Assembly (NCBI RefSeq): GCF_010669285.1
Contig: NZ_CP048711.1
Coordinates: forward strand, 310,001 to 374,000
Direction of reading: 5' to 3'
Source of the DNA: Kineobactrum salinum
Lineage (GTDB): Bacteria > Pseudomonadota > Gammaproteobacteria > Pseudomonadales > Halieaceae
Length of the DNA: 64,000 bases
Part shown: one piece after another, positions 1-8,918 of the stretch
How the letters are laid out: the number at the start of each line of letters is the position of its first letter
Position numbering within the stretch: position 1 is the stretch's first letter
Notes under the pieces: generated by a model
The model's input: the letters and a program-made list of their open reading frames with translations, nothing else
What the model was told of the DNA's origin: nothing
Databases searched by the model: none
Position numbers and translations under genes: made by a program

Positions 1-1283
1 CTCTGGCCGCCGACATCAATGCCGCCCCGGACTGGTTGCAGGATATCCGCAGCCGCGGTCGCACCGCCTGGCGGCACAGCACGATGCCGACACGCAAGAC
101 CGAGGCCTGGAAGTACACCAGCCTGCAGGCGCTGCAGCAACCGTTCGCGGTCACAACCGCCAGTACTGCGGCCACCGACGTGTCCGACATCGATTATCCC
201 GTGCTGGGTGGGCCCACGCTGGTCTTTGCCGACGGCCACTTCCGCCAGGATCTGTCCACCACCACGCTGCCACCGGGGCTTACCCTGTTGCGTTTTGCCG
301 ATGCTTCGCCGGAACAGGCGGCGCGGATAGCCGCGCAGCTCGGTACCGCAATACTGCCCGGACGGCATGTTTTCGCGCCCTTGAACGACGCAACCCTGGC
401 CGACGGGGTTTTTCTGGAGGTCGCGGCAAATACCAGAATCGAAGCGCCGCTGCATGTGGTCTGGCTGACCACCGGCCAGACCCAGCCGATCAGTGTAACC
501 CAGCGCCTGCTGGTGTGCCTGGGTCCGAACAGCGAAGCCTCACTGACAGAGAGCTTCGCCAATATCGCGACGGGGGGCACGGCTTTTACCAATGGCATTA
601 CCGAGCTGCTGCTCGAACGTGGCTCGCACCTGAGCCACTATCGTCTGCACCTGGAACAGGGCGCGGCGGTCCATATTGGCGGTGTCCATGCACGGTTGGG
701 ACAGGATAGCGTGCTCAGCGGTTTCCATCTGGCTCTGGGCAGTGCCCTCAAGCGCATCGACCTGGTCGTGGATCACCAGGGGACCGGCGCCCACTGCGAC
801 CTGGATGGCATATACCTGCCCCGCGGCCAGGAAATCGTCGACTACCATACCTGCATGGAGCACAGCGTAGCCCACTGCAGCAGCCGGGAACGCTTCCGTG
901 GCATTATCGCCGACGAGGCCACGGCGGTATTCAATGGGCGTATCCACATTCATCCCCAGGCTCAGAAAACACGGGCCGAGCTCAGCAACAACAATTTGCT
1001 GACCAGCAACAAGGCCGAAATCAACACCAAACCGGAACTGGAGATCTATGCGGACGACGTCCAGTGCGCCCACGGCGCCACGGTGGCGCAGCTGGACCCG
1101 CATACCCTGCATTACCTGCGCACCCGCGGCATACCGCGGGAAGAGGCAGAGGTGATGCTCAGTTACGGCTTCATCAATGAACTGGTGGAGAACCTGACAC
1201 AAACCGTAGTGCGCGACTGGCTCAAGCCACTGCTGGCACGCCGCTTCGCGCCCAACCCACGACTCGTCAGGCACCTGCTATGA
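1..1283 (+). CDS. sufD: Fe-S cluster assembly scaffold subunit SufD (5' partial)
   Basis: SufD pairs with SufB and SufC in the SufBCD complex that builds iron-sulfur clusters under oxidative stress or iron limitation. The reading frame is open to the left edge (first full codon at base 3), so the N-terminus lies outside the window and no start can be chosen; a TTG at 36 is internal. Visible SufD features are the early segment TRKTEAWKYTS, the right-handed beta-helix core, and the C-terminal stretch QKTRAELSNNNLLTS followed by CAHGATVAQLD. The stop overlaps the ATG of sufS by four bases, which indicates translational coupling. The preceding sufB/sufC are expected just upstream. Confidence 0.95.
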   Translation, partial: LAADINAAPDWLQDIRSRGRTAWRHSTMPTRKTEAWKYTSLQALQQPFAVTTASTAATDVSDIDYPVLGGPTLVFADGHFRQDLSTTTLPPGLTLLRFADASPEQAARIAAQLGTAILPGRHVFAPLNDATLADGVFLEVAANTRIEAPLHVVWLTTGQTQPISVTQRLLVCLGPNSEASLTESFANIATGGTAFTNGITELLLERGSHLSHYRLHLEQGAAVHIGGVHARLGQDSVLSGFHLALGSALKRIDLVVDHQGTGAHCDLDGIYLPRGQEIVDYHTCMEHSVAHCSSRERFRGIIADEATAVFNGRIHIHPQAQKTRAELSNNNLLTSNKAEINTKPELEIYADDVQCAHGATVAQLDPHTLHYLRTRGIPREEAEVMLSYGFINELVENLTQTVVRDWLKPLLARRFAPNPRLVRHLL

Positions 1284-2529
1284 ACAGCCCCGCCGCCGCG
1301 CAGCTGGCAGTGTTCGATGCCGCGCGCATCCGCAAGGATTTTCCCGCCCTGCATCAGGAGGTCAACGGCCATCCGCTGGTCTATCTCGACAATGCCGCCA
1401 CCACCCAGAAGCCGGAGCAGGTGATCGAGGCAATCAGCCACTATTACCGGCACGACAATGCCAATGTGCATCGCGGCGCCCATACTCTCAGTGACCGGGC
1501 CACAGTGGCTTTCGAAGGCGCTCGGGGCACCGTGGCCAGCTTTATCAACAGCGCCAGTACTTCAGAGGTCATCTGGGTACGGGGCGCCACCGAGGCAATC
1601 AACCTGGTGGCCCACAGCTGGGGCCGCAGCCAATTGCAGCCTGGCGACCAGATCCTGGTGTCCTTTCTGGAACATCATTCCAACATCGTGCCGTGGCAGC
1701 TGGTCGCCGCCGCGACCGGCGCCGAAGTAGTGCCCATCCCCATTACCACCCAGGGTGACATCGATCTCGATGCACTGGCAGGCCTGCTCGGTGAACGGGT
1801 CAGGCTGGTAGCGGTCAACCATGTCTCCAATGCTGTGGGCACCGTCAATCCGGTAGCCGAAATCACCCGCATGGCACATGCCGCCGGAGCATTGGTCATG
1901 GTTGATGGCGCCCAGGCCACCGCCCACATACCGGTGGATGTGCGCAGTATCGGCTGCGACTTCTATGCCTTTTCCGGCCACAAGCTGTTCGGGCCCACCG
2001 GCATCGGGGTACTGTGGGGCAGGGAATCCCTGCTGGAAGAGATGCCCCCTTCCTCGGCGGTGGCGAAATGATCGAGAGCGTCGCCTTCAGCGGCAGCAGC
2101 TGGAACAGCCTGCCCTTTAAATTCGAGGCTGGCACCCCCAATATAGCAGGAGCCATCGGTCTGGCCGCCGCGGTCGACTATCTCTCCGGAATCGACATGG
2201 TGGCAGCTGCGGAACACGAAGTGAAATTGCTTCAGCAGTCGGTGGCGCTGGGTGCCGAGGTAGACGGTTTGCGGCGGATTGGCGATCCTGCCCACTCAGT
2301 GGGTATTTTCAGTTTCCTGATCGAGGGCGTACACCCCGCCGACCTCGGCATGCTGCTGGACCAGCAGGGTGTCGCGGTGCGTACGGGACACCATTGTGCG
2401 CAGCCACTGATGAGCTACTACGGCTCACCCGGTGGCACCGCGCGAGCCTCCTATTCGCTGTACAACACAGCGCAGGAGGTCGAGCAATTGTTCGCGGCAA
2501 TCCACAAGGCCAAGCGCCTGTTTGCATGA
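1280..2529 (+). CDS. sufS: Cysteine desulfurase SufS, split by a single-base frameshift
   Basis: PLP-dependent class V aminotransferase-fold enzyme that removes sulfur from cysteine for SufE/SufBCD. The first frame (1280-2071) carries the PLP-lysine motif SGHKLFGPTG. The second frame (entered near 2050) carries the catalytic cysteine loop VRTGHHCAQPLM. The family's MPPFLGGGEMI stretch is interrupted exactly at the C run 2045-2049. Adding one C restores MPP-FLGGGEMI and a protein of about 415 residues, the normal SufS length. I therefore annotate one gene with a probable missing base. It lies between sufD (4-nt overlap) and an A-type carrier gene, as in many proteobacterial suf operons. Confidence 0.93.
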
Positions 2530-2542
2530 GAAGGTAGATTGT

Positions 2543-2899
2543 ATGACCGTTGAGACTTTTGACATTAGCGCCGATGCAGTGCAGGTCAGCCCGGCTGCTG
2601 CCGCCCACCTGAAAAAGCAGTTGCAGTTGTCGGGTCGGCGCGCAGTGCGTGTCAGCGTTAAGGAAAGTGGCTGCACCGGCTACATGTACGTGCTGGACGA
2701 GGTGGACCAGAATCTGGCTGACGATATCGAGATGCATCTGGACAACGGCCTGGATCTCTATATCGACGCCGGTTCGCTGGCGGTACTGAAAGGTACCCGG
2801 CTGGATTTCGAGAAAGAGGGTGTGAACCGCACGCTCAAGTTTCACAACCCCAATGTCACTGCCGCCTGTGGTTGCGGCGAAAGCTTCAGCATCAGTTGA
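2543..2899 (+). CDS. sufA: A-type iron-sulfur carrier protein (SufA/IscA/ErpA family)
   Basis: 118-residue HesB/IscA-family protein that accepts or transfers Fe-S clusters. The three conserved cysteines are visible: the first in KESGCTGYMYVL and the pair in the C-terminal AACGCGESF. The ATG at 2543 was chosen because it follows the sufS stop by 13 bases and gives the usual family length; a longer upstream extension would sit inside sufS. It is the third gene of the suf run and probably cotranscribed. The exact paralogue (SufA versus another A-type carrier) cannot be fixed from sequence alone, but the operon position favours SufA. Confidence 0.9.
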   Translation: MTVETFDISADAVQVSPAAAAHLKKQLQLSGRRAVRVSVKESGCTGYMYVLDEVDQNLADDIEMHLDNGLDLYIDAGSLAVLKGTRLDFEKEGVNRTLKFHNPNVTAACGCGESFSIS

Positions 2900-2914
2900 T
2901 TCGGAATTACAGCC

Positions 2915-3457
2915 ATGAGTGCCCAGGAAAAAACCCTGCTGACAACCCAGCGCGACTGCCCCGGCCGGCTGGTGCCGGTAGGCGACCCGGTGACGATACC
3001 CGCACACACCTTCGTCACCCTGACCCAGGCGCTGGGGGGTAATTACACCGTCATCCACAACGGCAACATGATCCGGGTGGACGGCACTGACGCGGACGCG
3101 CTGGGTCTCACAGCGCAGAAGCTCGATTTCGAGACCCCCGCGGATGGGCGCATCGACGAGGAACAGGTGTGGCAGGCACTGCGCACGGTGTACGACCCGG
3201 AAGTACCGGTGGACCTGGTGAATCTGGGGCTGATCTACAGCGTCGAGATAGACCAGGAGCAAGGCCGGGTGGCGATCAGCATGACGCTCACCGCGCCCGG
3301 TTGCGGCATGGGCCCGGTGCTGGTGGGCGATGTCAAATACCGCGTCGCCCAGGTTCCCCATGTCCGCACGGTGGAAGTGGAACTGGTTTTCGACCCGCCG
3401 TGGAACCGGGATATGATGTCCGAGGAGGCCAGGCTGGAAACCGGCCTGTTCTACTAA
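2915..3457 (+). CDS. sufT: SufT-type Fe-S assembly factor (MIP18/DUF59 family)
   Basis: 180-residue protein with a roughly 80-residue N-terminal extension followed by a DUF59/MIP18 domain (about residues 80-175). The domain hallmark VYDPEVPVDLVNLGLIY is present, as is TAPGCGMGPVLVGDV with the family's reactive cysteine. SufT homologues act in maturation of Fe-S proteins, and their genes often sit in suf operons, as here. It starts 15 bases after the carrier gene and ends 16 bases before sufE, so it is very likely part of the same transcript. Confidence 0.92.
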   Translation: MSAQEKTLLTTQRDCPGRLVPVGDPVTIPAHTFVTLTQALGGNYTVIHNGNMIRVDGTDADALGLTAQKLDFETPADGRIDEEQVWQALRTVYDPEVPVDLVNLGLIYSVEIDQEQGRVAISMTLTAPGCGMGPVLVGDVKYRVAQVPHVRTVEVELVFDPPWNRDMMSEEARLETGLFY

Positions 3458-3473
3458 GGAGAAGCCGTCACCC

Positions 3474-3919
3474 ATGTCCGCAACCGCCACCAGCCAGAAT
3501 CCGTTCGGCCACAGTATTACCAGCGACGACATCGTGGACAGCCTGGGTTTTTTCGACGACTGGGAAGACCGCTACAAGTATATTATCGATCTGGGCAGGG
3601 AGCTGCCGCCGCTGCCCGATGAGTTGCATACCGGGGACCGGCTGGTGAAGGGCTGCCAGAGCCAGGTGTGGATAGACACCCATATCGAAAATGGCAGGCT
3701 GGAACTCGCGGTAGACAGCGACGCCTTTATCGTCAAGGGCCTGTTGGGCGTGGTGCTTGCCGCCTACAACGGCAAGACCCCGGCGGAAGTGCTGGCCTTC
3801 GATATAGACGCCTATTTTGGCGAACTGGACCTGCTGCGCCACCTCTCCCCGTCCGCGGCAATGGTCTGCGTGCGATGGTCACACGTATCCGGGAAATCGC
3901 CGCGCAGGCAGCAGCGTAG
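3474..3919 (+). CDS. sufE: Cysteine desulfuration protein SufE, C-terminus frameshifted
   Basis: SufE takes the persulfide from SufS and passes it to SufBCD. The acceptor cysteine lies in RLVKGCQSQVWID, and the fold-typical GLLGVVLAAYNGKTP is present. As written, the frame runs on to 3944 with an unrelated tail. Adding one C at 3853-3854 gives the conserved ending HLSPSRGNGLRAMVTRI and a stop at 3919, about 148 residues. This is the second suf gene here damaged by loss of a single C. The coordinates use the restored stop. Confidence 0.92.
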
Positions 3920-3985
3920 CAGGCTGCAGGGCCGCGCAGCCTGACCCGGGGACGTCCCCGCCGCCAGGTACAGGGGGTTGGCAGC

Positions 3986-5370
3986 ATGAACAGTGGCAGG
4001 ATGGTGCTGTCGAGGCTGAGGTCCGACCTCGACGAAGGCCGCTTCACAAGAGTACTGGCACGCTGCGAACGCCTGCTGGCCAGTGGCCGGCGGCACCCGG
4101 TACTGTGGAGTTACCGCGGCCGTGCGCTGGAGGGTCTGCGGCGGGACAGTGAGGCACTCGCCATTTACCGCGAAGCCAGCCTGCGTTTTCCCGGGCATGC
4201 CCAGTCGCGGCTGTTACTCGGCAAACTCTGCGCCCGTCTGGGCCGGCATGAAGAGGCCCACTGCTCGCTGGAACAGGCGCTGCAGCTGGATCCGGAGCTG
4301 ATTGACGGCTACCGTACACTGCTCAATTACCGGGCGATTGCGCCCGATGACACTGCCGTGCGTCATATCCTGGCGCGAGCCCGGTCGAAGAACCATGGCG
4401 CCGCGGCGCGGGCACGGGCGCTGTTCATACTCGGGCAGATTCACGTCGAGGCCGGTCTGGACCAGCAGGGATTCGAATATTATCGCAATGCCAATGAGCT
4501 GGTGAGCAGCACTCTTGGCAATGGCAGCCACGAATACCTGGTAGCCAACAATACGCAGAGCATCAACGCCGGGTTGCTGCAGGAATTCGACCGCTCCGCC
4601 CCTGCACTCCCAGTTGCCCCGCGCTTCTCATTACCGGGCTGCCGCGCTCGGGAAAGAGCCTTGCCGAAGCATTGCTGGCACGCAATGCCCGGGTAATGGC
4701 GGGCGGCGAGCTGGCCCTGGTCAGAAAATTCGCCACTACCCAGGACGCCGCAGCCGGGCTGCGCGGGCTGGCCCGGAAGCTGTCCCGCCAACCGCGTTCA
4801 CCGCTGGCACAATGGTACGCACAGCGGGCCGCAGCCAGCGGCGTCAAGGGTATAAGCTACGTGACGGACACCTCACCGGCCAATTTGACGCGCTTGGGCT
4901 ACCTTGCGCTTTTGCACCCAGAGGTACCCATTGTCTTCTGTCGCCGGGATCCACTGGATCTCGGCGCCTCGCTCTATTTCAAGAATTTCCGTTCCGGTCA
5001 CCACTACAGCTACAGCCTCGCGACTCTGGGCCGGGCCATCGCGGCAGCGGAAAAGGTCATGGACCACTGGCTCACCGTCCTGCCGAATCCCATGCTGGAA
5101 CTGCGCTACGATGACGTAGTACTGAACCCCGACCGCGGCCGGACGGCGCTGTTTCATCACCTGGGCCTGGATCAGCAGCCTCACCCTGCCCCGCCGCCCG
5201 CCACCGCGACTGCCGCCCGCCTGTTTCCCAGCCGTACGAGCACAGACTTCGACGTTATCAGCGCCGATCTGATTGGCTTCGGCCGGCGGTTTCACCGCCA
5301 GTTGGAGCCCCTGTTGGCCGCCTACGCCGCAGAAAAACGGCGGCCGGAGCTGGTACCCGCTCCAGATTGA
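3986..5370 (+). CDS. TPR-repeat sulfotransferase, split by a single-base frameshift
   Basis: The N-terminal half (about residues 1-200) consists of TPR-like helical repeats. The C-terminal half is a PAPS-dependent sulfotransferase domain. The 5'-phosphosulfate loop LITGLPRSGKSLAEALL is encoded only in the shifted frame beginning near 4621; the 3'-phosphate motif is FCRRDPLDLGASLYF. The two frames join cleanly if one C is added to the run at 4617-4620, giving PVAPALLITG. The restored protein is about 461 residues. Substrate unknown; relatives modify peptides or small molecules. It lies 66 bases after sufE on the same strand, but a role in Fe-S assembly is not suggested by the family. Confidence 0.85.
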
Positions 5371-5387
5371 CATGGGACGGCAGGCCT

Positions 5388-5416
5388 GTTCCGGCGGCTC
5401 GATATTTTGCTATACT
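5388..5416 (+). promoter_or_regulatory. Probable sigma70 promoter of tRNA-Thr
   Basis: An extended -10 element TGCTATACT (hexamer TATACT at 5411-5416) lies 10 bases before the mature tRNA start and is followed by a GC-rich discriminator, typical of stable-RNA promoters. The -35 at the 17-bp spacing position (5388-5393, GTTCCG) is weak. This is a pattern-based prediction. Confidence 0.55.
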
Positions 5417-5426
5417 CGCGCCCGCC

Positions 5427-5499
5427 GCCGGTGTAGCTCAGTTGGTAGAGCAGCGCATTCGTAATGCGAAGGTCGTAGGTTCGACTCCTATCTCCGGCA
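5427..5499 (+). tRNA. thrW-like: tRNA-Thr (anticodon CGT)
   Basis: Cloverleaf folds with D-arm GCTC/GAGC, anticodon loop TTCGTAA (anticodon CGT at 5460-5462, reading ACG) and T-loop TTCGACT. Very similar to E. coli tRNA-Thr(CGT). Two oddities: acceptor positions 6 and 67 are T opposite T (GCCGGTG versus CTCCGGC), and the 3' end reads A-CA rather than A-CCA. One C is therefore missing from the encoded CCA, matching the pattern of single C losses seen in nearby genes. The family call is firm; functionality depends on those two positions. Confidence 0.92.
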
Positions 5500-5644
5500 C
5501 AATAATTCAATAAAATCAAATAGTTATATAATTCACCCCTACATTAAACCCTACAAAATGGAAATCGCGTATCAACGCCCGCAGTAGCCGGACTCCGGCG
5601 CATCCGCTGAACCCAGTCCATGGAGTCGCTGGAAAAAATAAGCA

Positions 5645-5652
5645 CGCCAGTC
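5645..5652. repeat. Left 8-bp target-site duplication of the ISL3-type element
   Basis: CGCCAGTC immediately outside the left inverted repeat; the identical octamer follows the right end at 6957-6964. Eight bases is the normal duplication length for ISL3-family elements. Confidence 0.93.
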
Positions 5653-6956
5653 GGCTCTACCCAATTAACGGGGGATGGGCCGGTTTTCACTAAACCCGGT
5701 TGATGATGCCATCCCATCCACAATGGGTTAAGACCCTCAGTCGGTAATTTTCAAAGTTTCTGAACCCGTAAGCTCTCCTGGACATCATTTCCATCTTGTT
5801 GTGGAAGCCCTCAGTGACCCCATTGCTCTTCGAGAATCGCCACATGGCGGTGACGGGCTCCAACCAGGATGTGAGGGTATTCGCCAGCCGGTGAAGCGGA
5901 CTGGCGTGAAGCTGTTTGATCAATCTGAGTAGCTTGGGCAGTGCTCTTTCAGCCCGTTTCCTGGTCAAGGTTTTCAGGAGTAGCAACCGATTCAGGCGCT
6001 GCTTGGCTTCGTACAGGGCGTTTAGCACCGGGAATGCGTTGAGGTACGTGCCGAGGTTATCGCGCTGCTCTGGTGACAGGCGCCATTCATGACGGCGCAT
6101 CAGGCTAATCAGGCCGCGGTTCTTGCGGCCCTCGGGATCGTGGTCCTGCCAAGCCTTCAGGAAGTGCTGATTCACGAGCCGGATGACGTGGAAACGGTCT
6201 GCCACGATCATCGCATTGGGGAAGTATCGTCGGGCAATGGCGCGGTAGGTTTCGGACATATCCATGACAATAAGCCGGACATTGTCTCGCCCGGGTAATG
6301 CCTTCAAATAGCGCCCCAGGCTGGCTTCGGAGCGCCCGAGCACCACATCAAACACCTTGTTACGCTTGAGATCCACCAGCGTGGTGGCGTAGCCCCGCTT
6401 GCGGGTAAAGAAGTGCTCATCAATGCCCAGCACCTTCGGGCAGGGCCTGTTGGCCCTCTCAGACCGCCGCAGACGGCAGTGGTTCTGATACCACCGCTCC
6501 ACGGTGGCAGGACTAATGCTGTGGGTCAGTGTGAGCTTGCGCTGGGTGACACCGCCGTCGTGGGCTTCAAAGACCTCGAGCCGGAACGCTTCCGAGGCTC
6601 TGAAACGGGGTCGAACACCCTTGAAGCGGTGACGAAAATACCGTCGGCATTGCGGGCAGTGGTACTTGGGGCACGTCAGATGAAGCGTCATCACCTGATT
6701 CCCCTGGCGCGTATGCTTGAGGGTGCGTTGGTAGGTGGCCTTGATCCTGACCCCCTTGTGCTGACAATAGATGCACAGCGGTCGTTTGGTGGGTCTGGCA
6801 TAGACCTCAATGCCTTTATCCCGGTCGACCCGCTCGACCTCCAGCTCGGATATGCCTAGAATGTTTCCTGCGAGGGACATCGGTATTCTCCATTAAATTG
6901 ATCGTCGCAAAATCAGTTTAATGAATGCCGGTGTCCCCCGTTAATGATGAAGAGCC
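5653..6956. mobile_element. Intact ISL3-family insertion sequence, about 1.3 kb
   Basis: The ends are imperfect inverted repeats beginning GGCTCT and sharing the inner block ATTAACGGGGGA (left 5653-5677, right 6932-6956 read on the opposite strand). GGCTCT ends are characteristic of ISL3-family elements. The single transposase gene (5690-6880, minus) fills the element. Perfect 8-bp duplications flank it, so the copy inserted as a unit and has not been rearranged since. Joining the flanks across the element does not recreate a recognisable gene; it landed in the spacer between tRNA-Thr and the MFS gene. Confidence 0.95.
5690..6880 (-). CDS. ISL3-family transposase
   Basis: 396-residue DDE transposase. 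The N-terminal zinc-ribbon carries CIYCQHKG and later CPQCRRYF, followed by a helix-turn-helix (about residues 100-135). The catalytic core starts with VLGIDEHF (first Asp), then VIVADRFHVIRL near the second Asp, and the C-terminal YGFRNFENYRLRVL typical of the family. Length is normal and there are no internal stops, so it should be active. It lies between inverted repeats with a start about 70 bases inside the right end. Confidence 0.95.
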   Translation of the reverse strand: MSLAGNILGISELEVERVDRDKGIEVYARPTKRPLCIYCQHKGVRIKATYQRTLKHTRQGNQVMTLHLTCPKYHCPQCRRYFRHRFKGVRPRFRASEAFRLEVFEAHDGGVTQRKLTLTHSISPATVERWYQNHCRLRRSERANRPCPKVLGIDEHFFTRKRGYATTLVDLKRNKVFDVVLGRSEASLGRYLKALPGRDNVRLIVMDMSETYRAIARRYFPNAMIVADRFHVIRLVNQHFLKAWQDHDPEGRKNRGLISLMRRHEWRLSPEQRDNLGTYLNAFPVLNALYEAKQRLNRLLLLKTLTRKRAERALPKLLRLIKQLHASPLHRLANTLTSWLEPVTAMWRFSKSNGVTEGFHNKMEMMSRRAYGFRNFENYRLRVLTHCGWDGIINRV

Positions 6957-6964
6957 CGCCAGTC
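6957..6964. repeat. Right 8-bp target-site duplication of the ISL3-type element
   Basis: CGCCAGTC directly after the right inverted repeat, identical to 5645-5652. Confidence 0.93.
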
Positions 6965-7103
6965 CACAGCGGATTCATTCAGATGCGGATCTGGCTGAGT
7001 TTTGAGTTCGCATTGCGGACACCCTCAAGGGACTGTGCAGCCTGCACCATCTATATCCGGTCCACCTGCACTGTTCCGAATACCTGCTTACAGCGACCGT
7101 TTG

Positions 7104-8417
7104 CTACCGACTGCTCAGGCCAGGGTCAACGACGGCATCAGAGGGATTGAATCGTGGATGGGTTTCCTCACCGAACCAGGCGAGAAGCGCACCGGAGGCA
7201 AACATTGACAGGGTGACGAACCAGAACGACGCTTCAATTTGACCGCTGAAGTGGGCAGCGAGGCCCAGACCCAGGGCGCCCACACCATAGCCCAGGTCGC
7301 GCCAGAACCGGTAGATACCGATAGCCGACCCGCGCCAGGCCGGGTGAGCAATGTCGGCCACGGCGGCAGACAAGTTGGGATAAAGCAGGGCCATACCGAA
7401 GCCGGAGACCGCGGCCGAGAGGCTCCACCAGGCCACGCCCTGCCCCAGCAGCATCATTGCCACACCCGCTCCGCAGACCCACATGCCCAACACATTGGGC
7501 CGGTGTCGACCAATCCGGTCGGAAAGCCATCCGGTAAACAGCTGCGAGCTGCCCCAGACAAGGCCGTAAATACCAATGATCCAGCCGACATTCGTCAGGC
7601 TGACGCCCTGACGATAAAGAAACAGCGGATAGAGTACCCACACCAGGGCGTCGACAAATTTCTCGACCAGCCCTGCCTGGCAGAGGGCGGCCAGGCGGCG
7701 GTCGCGCCACGACAGTAGTGTTAAAAGCTCCCAGGTGCCCGGTTGCGCGGACACATTGCGCGGATAGCGTGGTAGCCGCTGTGGCACCTCCCCCTGACGC
7801 TGCCCCGCCGCTTCGGCCCTGGCCCACGGCAAAGTATCCCGGACCCATAGCTGGGTCAGCAGAAGCGCCAGACAGATAACGCCAAGGCCAAATACCAGCA
7901 GCGCTGGGCGCGGGCCCAGCATGACTGCCAGATAGGCGGTGACGATGCCCGCCAGGGCAACGCCGAGGTAGCCGGCAAACTCATTCAGGCCGATGGTCAG
8001 CCCGCGCTCCTCTACCCGGGTGATGTCGAGCTTGGCGGTCTGGGTCATCGACCAGGTCAGGCCCTGGTTGACGCCAAGCAGCACCGTGGCCAACACGATC
8101 CAGTTCCAGTCGGGTGCGTACCAGATCATGGGAGGCACCGGCAGCGCAACTATCCAGCCCAGCAACAGGACGCGCTTGCGCCCCAGCCTTTCGGAAAGTC
8201 GGCCGGCAATGAAGTTCATTGTTCCCTTGACTACGCCGAATGCCACGACAAAGGCGCTGAGCAGGACAAAGGAGTTCTTGGGTACACCAAACTCCGACTC
8301 GGCCAGCGCCGGCACCACGGTGCGCATCATGCCGAGCGTCAGCCCGACCAACAGCACCTGCAGCAGCTGGTGGAAGAATTGCTCCAGGTTGGCGGAGATG
8401 CCGTGCCGAATTTCCAT
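7104..8417 (-). CDS. MFS transporter (12-TM type), substrate unknown
   Basis: 437-residue major facilitator protein with two six-helix halves joined by a charged loop near residues 200-240. The loop-2/3 signature appears as GRLSERLGRKRVLLLG in the first half and GWLSDRIGRHRPNVLG in the second, both good MFS A-motifs. It starts 15 bases after the rhodanese-domain gene stop, so the two are probably cotranscribed. Relatives paired with ArsR-rhodanese proteins occur in other bacteria, suggesting a link to metal/metalloid or sulfur compounds, but nothing in the sequence fixes the substrate. Confidence 0.85.
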   Translation of the reverse strand: MEIRHGISANLEQFFHQLLQVLLVGLTLGMMRTVVPALAESEFGVPKNSFVLLSAFVVAFGVVKGTMNFIAGRLSERLGRKRVLLLGWIVALPVPPMIWYAPDWNWIVLATVLLGVNQGLTWSMTQTAKLDITRVEERGLTIGLNEFAGYLGVALAGIVTAYLAVMLGPRPALLVFGLGVICLALLLTQLWVRDTLPWARAEAAGQRQGEVPQRLPRYPRNVSAQPGTWELLTLLSWRDRRLAALCQAGLVEKFVDALVWVLYPLFLYRQGVSLTNVGWIIGIYGLVWGSSQLFTGWLSDRIGRHRPNVLGMWVCGAGVAMMLLGQGVAWWSLSAAVSGFGMALLYPNLSAAVADIAHPAWRGSAIGIYRFWRDLGYGVGALGLGLAAHFSGQIEASFWFVTLSMFASGALLAWFGEETHPRFNPSDAVVDPGLSSR

Positions 8418-8432
8418 GCGTCAGTGGGCGAC

Positions 8433-8918
8433 TCAGGCTGCGATGCCGGCGGCAATCACCGGCATGCCCGCGGCCTGCCACTCGCTCACTCCATCACGGA
8501 TCTTGCGGACCCGGTAACCTATTGCTTGTAGCAGCGCGACGGCCTCGTCGGACAAGAGACGGAAAGGCCCGCGACAGTAGGCAACAATGTCCTTGTCGCG
8601 GAGCAGTTCGGAGAGGCGGTGCTCGATTTCCGCCAGTGGCAGCGAGCGCGGGAAAGGCAGGTGCGCGAATTCGCATTCCGCGGGCGGACGCACATCGATA
8701 AAGATCACCTCGCCCCGGCGCGCCTGCTCCAGCAATTCCTCCCGGCCTATCACCGATCGCTTGGCCGGGTCGACCGCCATCTGCTCCAACGCCTGCCGCA
8801 ACTCCGCCAGGTGGGCCTCGGCTACCTGCCTCAGCGCCACTCCCAAAGCCGCCACATCATCGCCCGCGAGGCGATAGATAACGCCCTTCCCGTCCTGCCG
8901 AAGTACCTTAAACGGCAT
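8433..8918 (-). CDS. Rhodanese-domain protein, remnant of an ArsR-rhodanese fusion
   Basis: 161 residues. Residues 1-45 (KVLRQDGKGVIYRLAGDD onward) match the last part of an ArsR winged helix plus the linker helix. Residues 55-155 form a rhodanese domain with FIDVRPPAECEFAHLPFP and active-site loop YCRGPFRLL, catalytic Cys retained. Full ArsR-rhodanese regulators have about 60 more N-terminal residues including the recognition helix. Those are absent and the upstream DNA is the end of another gene, so it probably cannot bind DNA but may still transfer sulfur. It overlaps the preceding gene by 11 bases. Confidence 0.8.
   Translation of the reverse strand: MPFKVLRQDGKGVIYRLAGDDVAALGVALRQVAEAHLAELRQALEQMAVDPAKRSVIGREELLEQARRGEVIFIDVRPPAECEFAHLPFPRSLPLAEIEHRLSELLRDKDIVAYCRGPFRLLSDEAVALLQAIGYRVRKIRDGVSEWQAAGMPVIAAGIAA

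Noticed and set aside
2041..2060. Programmed ribosomal frameshift in sufS at the C run
   Set aside because: SufS is not known to use frameshifting, no stimulatory structure was evident, and seven other genes show the same kind of one-base loss, so an error is simpler.
2309..3532. Long open frame on the minus strand opposite the sufA/sufT region
   Set aside because: It is antisense to genes with clear protein-family matches on the plus strand; long shadow frames are expected in GC-rich DNA and this one has no family features.
5500..7103. tRNA-Thr 3' end as an integration site for a genomic island
   Set aside because: I looked for a repeated copy of the tRNA 3' end or an integrase gene up to 18 kb and saw neither; the IS insertion is explained by its own target duplication.
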